A DNA stretch of 64,000 nucleotides, taken from NCBI GenBank assembly GCA_025093985.1, contig JACAAK010000003.1:1984001-2048000 (forward strand), read 5' to 3'. The stretch is from Calvatia gigantea (lineage: Eukaryota > Basidiomycota > Agaricomycetes > Agaricales > Lycoperdaceae). Shown piece after piece: positions 56,214 to 64,000 of this stretch (position 1 is its first letter; each line of letters starts with the position of its first letter). The position numbers and the translations under genes are program-made. The notes beneath the pieces were generated by a model. The model did no database searches. It was not told the origin of the DNA and was given only the letters and a program-made list of their open reading frames with translations.

Positions 56214-58238
56214 CTATTTCCAGCTTGAAGGAATCTTCGTGACAACGTCCGTCCACCTTTCCAGCCTTCCCTTCTCCCACTCCTCAACATAGGAAAGTCC
56301 GGCGCTTCCCCGTCGCCCTTCCTCAATTTTCAGCCTCTTCTCGCCATCGCACCAAAATAGCACCCAGGGTCCCAACCGTAGGTGGCCCGTACTCCGCTCA
56401 AAGTACCACTTATTTACGGGATTGTCCGCACGACTACGCCACACAAGGTCCCGTCCTTCGCCTACGCCTCCGCGCCCTCCATTAGGATTGGCGGAGAATG
56501 GGTGACCTAGGCCATACGTTTCGTCATGTAATGCAACCCACAGAAAATCGACAGTTCCGTCTCCCTGGTGACTCGGCAACACAGCGAATTTATCCAGGTA
56601 CGAAATTGGAGTGTCAGGTGAACTCGGGTCGGCCTCGTTTGTCACGATTGCGGCACCTGCGTAGTCGCCAGCGACGATAACGAAGTCTAGCGTCTGATCT
56701 AGACGTTTATAGAATGCTTCCTCGTCCAACTCGCGGTTAAAGGAGTTTTCGAGTAAATGATTGAGTTTAACTCTGTCAAGCTCGGAGGTCGATCTGAAGA
56801 CCTGGACAGGTAACCCTCGTCGGAGGAGTGTGGGCGTGTGCGGAGTGAGCTTGCGATTGCCTTGGAGCAAGGCGTGGGGCAAACTCGAGCTTACGGCTGG
56901 CTTGTTCGTAATGAGATTCCCGATAAGCGCACTGGGTGATTTGTGTGAGACCATGATAGCCGATGAGGTCGGGGGCATATAATTTAAACAGGTTTGTGCC
57001 AGCGCAAGATTGGAGAGGGCGGTGGGCCTCGTATACCGCCATTTGTTTTCAAAAGTCTCGTGGATGTAATTGTATTCCGACGTGAGGTTAATCAGGAGGT
57101 GGGGATACCCTGAACGGGCGTAAGAAGGGACGCCGCCTTCTCTGTTGATAATCATGAGACGAAGAGGGGTAAGGTCGACTTCTGCTGATAACTCGGGGTA
57201 ACCGCCTTCGGCGTTCCCGCGTGTTTTGTCAAGGGCGGAAACTTCAACCATTCCACGAGTAAGTCCAGCAATAACGTCATTCGCGTCAACGCGGACTGAG
57301 CGGAGGAACGAGTCAAGTGCAAATGGCGCAATGACCGGAATTTCGCCCGCGCGAAGCGCCGAACGGATGGGAACGAGATCGCCAGACTGGGTATGTGTTT
57401 CCGGAGGAGTGATGTTGGAGACATCCTCATCCCCGGGCTTGGGTCCCAGCCTAACGACAGCACCGACAATAGGTCGGGCGTGGGCACCCTGCTTCTCGAG
57501 GCTGTTCACGACGCGCATGGTCTCCTCAATGATGGCACTCCGTTCATCTTGTTCCCCGCGAGTTTGTTCATCGTTCTCGACAACAATGACGCTAACGAGT
57601 CCGAGTTTCTCGAGGTAAACTAAACCTCGGCTGATACTGTCCAACTGGATGTCAGTGAATGGGCCTTGCACCTTGACAAGTGCTGTCCTCCGAATGACTG
57701 GGTTGAGGATTGAGGCAATGATCGGACTTGGCTTGAGATACTCGGACGTCGCGCCTGGTATTGATTTGGCAGTTGGCTGAGCGTGCTCAAAAGAGGGTGG
57801 GGGTATCACGATCTCCTGAGTCGCTGAGGGGGTAGGCAGGTGGGTGGGCTTAGGGGAAATTTTGACATTTTGTTGAGGACGAGGACCACCGAAAGATGCA
57901 AGATATGACTTTGTGTCCCTCAGCGATGGGTTTGCGCGGAGGATCGACAAAATAAAATCCTAAGATTATCCCGATCGGAAAACGTGAGTAAAGTTGTGAA
58001 GGGTTGTTAATTGGGCATGACTCACGTTTTCAGAGGGAGGCAGCTCGTCAGACTCTGGTGGGCTAGTGGGTGGCTGTCTCAAGGCACGGATAGTCTACAA
58101 GTGTTGACAATTCAGTAGGGTCGTTGAAAGGGCAGAATGTGGACTGACAGCATAGAAGGCCTTAAAGGTGTGCGAGCGCTGAGCGCTGAGGGCAGCAGCG
58201 GCAACGACACCACGAGAACCAAGGGGGCGAGGTATCAT
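56214..58238 (-). CDS. ARG2: N-acetylglutamate synthase, mitochondrial
   Basis: Exons 58238-58149, 58094-58026 and 57959-56214 give 634 aa. The N-terminus (MIPRPLGSRGVVAAAALSAQRS) is a mitochondrial presequence. An amino-acid-kinase-like domain follows (ALVKVQGPFTDIQLDSISRGL, VPIRSALRAGEIPVIAPFA), then the fungal N-acetyltransferase domain (FYKRLDQTLDFVIVAGDYAG, YLDKFAVLPSHQGDGTVDFLW, NPVNKWYFERSTG). It makes N-acetylglutamate, the first step of arginine synthesis. Upstream lie a short uORF whose stop overlaps the main ATG and an inverted GATA pair. No frame damage. Confidence 0.92.
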
Positions 58239-58291
58239 TATGAAGGGGGAGTATACCGAGTAAAGTGAGGATGGGAGGGGAGTACAGGCAT
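58238..58291 (-). promoter_or_regulatory. Upstream ORF of 17 codons whose stop overlaps the ARG2 start (TAATG)
   Basis: An ATG at 58291-58289 opens a 17-residue frame (MPVLPSHPHFTRYTPPS) that ends with TAA at 58240-58238; the last A of the stop is the A of the ARG2 ATG. An in-frame ATG further upstream (about 58365) would lengthen it. In other fungi arginine genes carry regulatory uORFs (arginine attenuator peptide), but this peptide does not resemble that one. Whether it lies in the mRNA depends on the transcription start, unknown here. Confidence 0.45.
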
Positions 58292-58857
58292 GGGGTGGAG
58301 GGAGTTATAAGGGAGGGTGGAAGTGGGCGTATAAAATAGCAATTGTGAGTGGAAAATTCCCATTATCTGATAAGATAGGCCGAGAGCCGCCGAAGTCTCA
58401 TCGCCTCTCTGCCTGTTATGGGCCCTTGCGGCCCTTCTGCGCTCCGTCAGGTGCGCTAAAGACAGCATCATTTCATTTGATCCTCAGACCTGTCTCAGAC
58501 GAAATAAATGCCATTGGTCCCATCCCTACAGCTTCTCACTCAACATCATTCATCCACAGCTTCCAAACGAATAGCTCATATCCCTCATTTATTCTCCTTC
58601 CGGCGTTATCCTCGTGAAAACAGCACTTCCGCCATTTTACCCTTGCCTCCCGACAGCGGCGTCCCAGAAACCTCGGCTTCTCCCGGAGGTTGCCTCACAG
58701 TCAACTGCATCCACAACACACTTGACGCATGATATGTACGCCTGGCTGCGGTGATTCTCGGAGCATTGGGAACCGAGAACTGGAAACCGATCATGCGTAT
58801 CTTCAAAAGGTATAGATTCTGTATTCTTGAGCCTTGGTCTATTTTAATCGAGTACCA
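58239..58857. other. ARG2 upstream region
   Basis: Apart from the uORF and GATA cluster listed separately, this 619-bp gap between ARG2 and the end of the F-box gene shows no gene. Confidence 0.4.
58363..58377. promoter_or_regulatory. Inverted and tandem GATA motifs upstream of ARG2
   Basis: TTATCTGATAAGATA holds an inverted pair (TTATC / GATAA) followed by a third GATA. Such clusters are bound by AreA/Nit2-type nitrogen-control factors in fungi. It lies 125 bp upstream of the ARG2 start, just beyond a TATA-like stretch near 58331-58338. Function is inferred. Confidence 0.45.
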
Positions 58858-60567
58858 TCAGCGAGGGTATTCCACAATATAAAAAAGGAGAGGACCCACG
58901 TTAACGAGTATGAGATTGTCCGCGGTGCACATGACCGAGGGCAGGGACTCTCCAGCACGTACAGGTAGGTCTTTAGCATAGCGACTACATGGTAAGAATG
59001 CTTCAATAGGCTCCGCCCAGACTAAGTCGCTGCCCAGAGCGGGAGTACGTGAGTCGACGCGTGTATAACTACTCCCTGGAACCTCTTTACCCCTCGCCTC
59101 GTCCCTTCGTAACGCCAGTTGGTTGAAGTCATACGTTACAAGCGCCGGTGCAGTGCCACCCCTGCGTTGCAGTTCTCTTTTCATACATTGAGAACCGTAA
59201 GCAAAACAGACCCAGACGTTTGATGCCGGGAGACTGGCCCGGAGTAGGCGGGTGTCCCTCGCTGCCCAGTCCGACCAGTGCAGTTGCTGTTTTGGCGACG
59301 CGTCGAGGCGATCGAAACATTTCCTGAAAGCAGGCAGGGGTACGAAATGGTCAAAAGCGAACTCGACCCTGGCATTAGGCCTGACTCGCATGGTGATGGT
59401 GAACACTCTATTTTCTTTTGCAACGAAAAATGGACTCTTGTCGTCCATTCCAGGAACCCAGCCGGGCGTGGGTTCAGAGGTAATTTCAAATTCAGTGATG
59501 ATGGTGCCGTATGCCAAGCTGGGATAGCAAAGCTTCAGGGAATAGCAAGCGTCGTCTAGTCGCTTCCTCGTTCCATCTTCGGCCCTGAAATCGAGGAGTA
59601 CGAGATAACCTTCCGTAGTGTCCAAGTCCAAATCATCAGAAACGTATAGATTAGCTAAAACGACGTGTCGGTCGGATACGAAGGCAAATGATTGGAGGTA
59701 ATTGGCTTGAAGGGCCTAAGAAATGAATGACAAGGGCGCCTGTTAGACACAGCCTCTAAGCGCTGGAGAGTGCCTACCACTTCGAGTTTATCCTCTTTCC
59801 AGTTCCAAATAAGAAACTCTGACGAATCACTTCCACCTCCATCTTCTCCAGCCCTCCGAGAGGCCTGCAGAGCGACATAATCTCCCATGATTTTGATAGC
59901 GAAGTGCCAGCGCCCAGGGCGCATGCGTTGGTGATAGTGGAGGACAGGTTGGCGCGCGAGTGGATGATTTTTCGCAGTCCTGAGAGTTCGGAGGTGCAGT
60001 GTCACGTATGGGGACCCAGGTTTGGGTGCCATGATCCAGACGAGCAGATCCTGGGACGGGTCAATACCAAAGTCCCGGATGTCGTCGACGTCGGGCATGA
60101 TTTTCCACGTTTCCTCTTCAATGCGACGCGTCACCGAAGGAAGTTTGATGAAGTAGAAAGTCCCCTCCTTGTCCGTTCGCACCAAAACTCCCGCGTACAG
60201 TTCCCATAGCCCTCCACCAAGCATCGGCAGAGTTTGCTCCTTTGACCATTTAAGCCGCTCCCATGCCGACAGATATTTCTGCAGACATTCAAGACACTCT
60301 GCCGATCGCCAGGTATTGTTGGGATTCTTCTCATAACCAGAGACCTCCAGCTCCATGAGATACTGTATCTCCTTTGTTGATTCTATGTGATCCTTAAGCT
60401 TCTTGCATACCTGCGAGGAATAGTGAGCGTTTAGGACATGAAAATGGGGAGATTCGAACCTCTTTACACTTCAACAGCGACCTGAGATCGAGATTGCATA
60501 GAATACGATCTATCATTTCGTTAGGTAGGGAAAAGAAACCCCTGCGTGCACTGTATACCGATGACAT
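58858..60567 (-). CDS. F-box protein
   Basis: Exons 60567-60460, 60410-59778 and 59715-58858 give 532 aa in an unbroken frame. The F-box is at the N-terminus: FFSLPNEMIDRILCNLDLRS, then LLKCKEVCKKLKDHI and a short linker EIQYLMELEVSGY. The remainder has spaced blocks such as LVWIMAPKPG, FLIWNWKEDKLEVV and FAFVSDRHVVLANL that suggest a beta-propeller-like fold, as in many Agaricomycete F-box proteins that follow the box with an IQYxxEL segment. It is a likely SCF substrate receptor; the target is unknown. It is divergent from the UBE2O-type gene across 366 bp. Confidence 0.82.
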
Positions 60568-60933
60568 GGTGGGCGGTGGAGGATTGTGCTTGATGATCTC
60601 AAACTGTATCAGGGGATCAGCACATCAGTCACGCACCCCATGAACTTCTCACACTGGGCATCAGTCGTTTTCCTTTGAGCTTCATATATGGTGACGTTCC
60701 ACCGGCATAGTGTTGGCTGATACAGAGCTAAAGTAAAGCATGTTACACCCAAGAAATGGGGGAGTGTCAGGAAAGACCAGGGTGGAATTAAGCCCGCACC
60801 AAGCAACCGACTGGTCCGTTGCATGTGACTTGGCGGTGCAGCTGGCCGACCGCGACTTTCCTTGCGTAATTTCTCTCTTAATCACCGCTCACAATTCGCG
60901 CGAGCTGTATTAGACACTCCTTATTTCCTCTAT
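60568..60933. other. Divergent promoter of F-box and UBE2O-type genes
   Basis: 366 bp between the two start codons. Two CATATATGG/GTATATA-like stretches are present, but no clear regulatory motif or gene. Confidence 0.35.
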
Positions 60934-63900
60934 ATGCCAACTAAAGATAAGAAACGCCCTCCTGCAAAGGTACATGCTCATCTATGCAGCTCACAAGACT
61001 CGACTTATCCACTCAACGACGTCATTAGCTGTATCAGCAGGATATTGTGCAACGCATCGCTCCTCCATTTTCGTACGGTGTTGTCTTGGTATGTGGTATA
61101 TTGCCGTTCATGCATCTTTGTACGCTGAGTATCTTCCAACGCCGAAACAGAGGTGCTGGCACGATGCCGAAGATGTTCCTCCCCCCAATGATCCCTTCGT
61201 CGACCCAATCCTTCGCCCACTGAAACATGGTGAAGTTGCTGTATCATTTATTTCAGACCACCTGGAACGTGCGGTTCTACCAGAGTCGGAACTCCAGTTG
61301 GTGGACCGTACAATTCCTCCGGGGGAGGTTTGCAAACGAACCATTGACGACGTACAATCCGGGGTAGTACTTAACGTTCATGTAAAGGGTCGCTTAGCAC
61401 ACGTCATTAGCGGGGAAGAAATTTCAGGTTGGAAAACTTTGGATGATTTGGAGGATAGACAAGGACCTGAAATTGGAGATTACGTCGTTTACGACGACTG
61501 GATTGGCCAGGTATGTCCGTTTGACATCTTCATGGCAAGGCCGTGCCTCACCTATCCTGACCCAGGTACTAGAGGTAAGCATCCTCTCACTTTGTACTTG
61601 TGAAGTTTCACCGATGTCCTCGTAGGTTTTTGACGAGTCGTTGGTGGAAGTTCAGTCAAGTGGTCAAATCGTAAAATTGCCTGAACTAAGCTCACGACTA
61701 AACGTCGGCGAACGGGGAACGGTATGTACTCCATTACCATCTGGGCATTTATTAATTTTTTGCAGGATATCATGCCTACAGGGCCGTTTTCTGGTTTGGC
61801 ATCTGTGATTGGTTCTGTGTTTGGGAATCGCGCAAGTGTTGATACCGTTCTCGACGTCAAACATACAGTTTTCGCTATCTCATGGCTAGCCATCAACCAA
61901 TCAGTGAGTAATACACTAATTTCTGTATTTTGGTCTCATAATCGTCCCTTTTTGCAAATAGCTTGACCCTGGGGAAGCTGAGAAGTGTCAAAGACCCAAA
62001 CGATTTTGGGCAGGCGAGGACCTAGCCGACCTTACGCTAATACGAGGATGCGCAGACTTGGAAATGCATGTTGGCGATCGTGTGCACCTAAAGGATAACA
62101 CAGGCTTACCGGTTACCCGACACGGGGAAGAAGGAGTGGCATTTGGCATTCTAAATGTTGACACGTACCAGGTATTGCAAACGGAAACAACGCTAAATGT
62201 ACTTTGGCAAGACGGTACGAGGGAGACAGTCTTGGCGAGAGAGGTTATCCCGTACCTGAACCCGGATGAATACGACTGCTGGTCTGGTTTTGCCGCTCAA
62301 TTGCTAATCGAATTACTCACATTACTACAGGCCAGGAGACTATGTCACGTGGAAAGGCGAAGATGAGAAGAAAATAGCAATTGTACAATCGGTGAATGCT
62401 ACACAGCGAACAGCGACCGTGGTGTTTTCCGATACTGGAACGACCGAACTTGTCTCACTCCTTGAACTCGACCCTCAAGGAAACTCGGATGCTTCAACTT
62501 TAGGGCCGCATTCCACAGCAGATGGTCTTGGTGTACGGAGAAGTGAATTTGTGTTCATTCACAGACCTGGGACAACGAATGGTTATGAGCCACCGAGAAT
62601 GCCCCGAATTGGAGAGCTAGAAGCGTGGGTGAGAGAAGCGTCACTCGATGACGGACAGCAAATCGTGGGTTGGAGGAAAGAAATGGCTGAATTAGGGACG
62701 GAAATTGCAAGCAGGACCAAAGAAGAGGTGGAGTTTCATGTGAAGAGACCAACACCAGGGGATGGCAGTCTCATGTGGATTGGCGAAGTGACAGGGGTGA
62801 ACACCTTTTATTCCTCCAGGGCCTTTCCCTTCCCTACTAACCATTATCTTCTAGTTGAATTTAGAAGGGACCGTTGAAGTGACGCATCCCGATGGGACTA
62901 CAAAAACATACCCTTTGGAACGACTCACGAGACTCTATGACGGCATTGAACAACTTGAAGAGGATCTCTATGATCAAGAAGGGCATGAGCAGGATGACTT
63001 CACCGGGCATGAAGTGTGGGCAATGGAGGAGGGGGCGTGGCACCCAACGACGCTCGACTCGGAGGACGGATGGGTCGATGAGGAGGAGGAGGGAAGCTTG
63101 ATTTCTGATATTGACCCGGTGACAAATGGCAACGGTGCTACGGAACGGGATGCAATGGAAATCGATATTACTGGATGGGGAAAACCTGGCGCTCTTGGTC
63201 TCGGCCCGCTTACATTTCCGTCCCCACCACCCTCCCGAGATCCTGCCTGGAACAAAATTGCTGAAGAGCCAGCTGCGACAAATGAACTTCCAGTCAATAG
63301 CATAGAAACTGCGACGCACATAATATCTTCTCCAACCTCGACAAGCTCATCGTCCCCGCGACAGGGGCCCCTCCAACCCCCAACAGAGAATACAACAAGC
63401 TCGGTCACTCCCACAACCTGCACGGCAAAGTTGCTACCACCTTCGGGTTCCTCGCTATCAAAAGATTATATATATAAGGATAAGATAAATCACAGCACTA
63501 ACGCCGACAGTGATTTAAATGTCGAAAATCATACTGATAAAATGATGAAGCGTGAACCAGTGGAGGAGTTAACGTGGAAGAGATTCGATATTCTGCCCTG
63601 TGCCCCCGCGGACCATGCATTTTACTCCAGCTTTCCTGCACAACCAACCAAGTCTTTCTTAAACCGCCTGAACAGGGAATATCGCGCTTTGGCCAACAGT
63701 CTACCGGGTATGTGATCTTATCAAAGCCTGGGAAATACATGCTCATATCTTCTAGATACCATTATTGTAAGGACATACGAAGATCGAGCGGACTTGCTGA
63801 GGTCCCTAATAATTGGTCCGGAGAACACGCCCTACGAGGACGCGCCCTTTGTTATCGACTGGATGCTGGATTCAAGTTTCCCCAATAGTCCGCCCATTGC

Positions 63901-64000
63901 ACACTTCTTGAGTTGGACCAACGGCAATGGCAGAGGTGCGCCTTACTCTCCTGTTCGAATGTAAGCGTCCACTGACGTTGCGCTCTCACCTTCCTTTTAC
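60934..64000 (+). CDS. UBE2O-type E2/E3 hybrid ubiquitin-conjugating enzyme (partial, runs off the end)
   Basis: Nine exons are visible: 60934-60969, 61029-61088, 61151-61510, 61626-61721, 61766-61903, 61962-62281, 62331-62796, 62855-63707 and 63756-63935; a donor follows at 63936 and the gene continues past the window. The N-terminal half has the UBE2O conserved regions ([67 protein letters not shown]). The last exons enter the linker and UBC domain: [48 protein letters not shown]. The catalytic Cys lies outside the window. UBE2O acts as an E2/E3 hybrid in quality control of orphan proteins. All junctions stay in frame. Confidence 0.9.

Noticed and set aside
58018..58024. TGACTCA (Gcn4-like) near ARG2
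   Set aside because: It coincides with the 5' splice donor of ARG2 intron 2 (GTGAGTCA), so the match is explained by splicing.
60440..60475. TTCGAA-containing stretch resembling a tRNA T-loop
   Set aside because: It is the donor of the F-box gene's first intron (GAG / GTTCGAATC); no cloverleaf could be formed around it.

Overview
This window looks like nuclear DNA of a basidiomycete fungus, most likely an Agaricomycete (mushroom-former). Genes are densely packed on both strands and cut by many short introns (mostly 45-70 nt, GT-AG). The gene content is fungal: SKN1/KRE6-type glucan synthesis, bifunctional HIS7, a fungal N-acetylglutamate synthase, RAVE subunit Rav1, and F-box genes. I see no transposon, tRNA, rRNA or CRISPR array. 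No gene could be checked by database search; identities come from recognising family motifs and from exon models that stay in frame.

Layout: 0.4-2.1 kb HIS7 (-) and 2.4-3.8 kb 3-phosphoglycerate dehydrogenase (+), divergent around a Gcn4-type site; 4.1-5.4 RAD51 (-); 5.7-7.1 a broken F-box gene (+); 7.5-9.6 Ima1 inner-nuclear-membrane protein (+); 10.4-11.5 a single-pass membrane protein (-); 12.2-14.8 a membrane-anchored heparinase II/III-like protein (-); 15.7-17.2 proline-rich ORFs (+); 17.2-19.45 a gene-poor gap; 19.5-21.9 an EED-like WD40 protein (-); 22.2-22.8 complex I NDUFA11 (+); 23.0-26.1 a Rap1-like BRCT/Myb protein (-); 26.3-26.9 RPS16 (-); 27.1-28.1 mitochondrial uL4 (+); 29.1-30.2 SNAPC1-like (+); 30.4-33.1 KRE6/SKN1 GH16 (+); 34.0-35.4 seipin (+); 35.5-36.5 SH3BGR-like (-); 36.7-37.5 LMW-PTP (+); 37.6-39.9 methylmalonate-semialdehyde dehydrogenase (-); 40.7-42.5 a second multi-Myb protein (+); 42.9-44.6 Rab GDI (+); 44.8-50.4 Rav1 (-); 50.4-53.3 fasciclin-domain protein (+); 54.1-55.8 carnitine/acylcarnitine carrier (+); 56.2-58.2 N-acetylglutamate synthase (-); 58.9-60.6 F-box protein (-); 60.9-end UBE2O-type E2 (+, runs off the window).

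Themes: (i) amino-acid and nitrogen metabolism (HIS7, SER3, ARG2) with visible Gcn4-type and GATA-type sites and an upstream ORF; (ii) chromatin, telomere and nuclear-envelope proteins (RAD51, Ima1, EED-like, two proteins sharing a Myb-like module); (iii) vacuole (Rav1 and an Fsc1-like fasciclin protein divergently transcribed from an 80-bp gap).

The most unusual observation is that several otherwise intact, conserved genes carry single-base frame breaks that are all in the same (+1) sense. Assembly insertion error is the default explanation, but this needs checking. The second is a Myb-like module, five copies over two genes, each split by a phase-0 intron at the same place.
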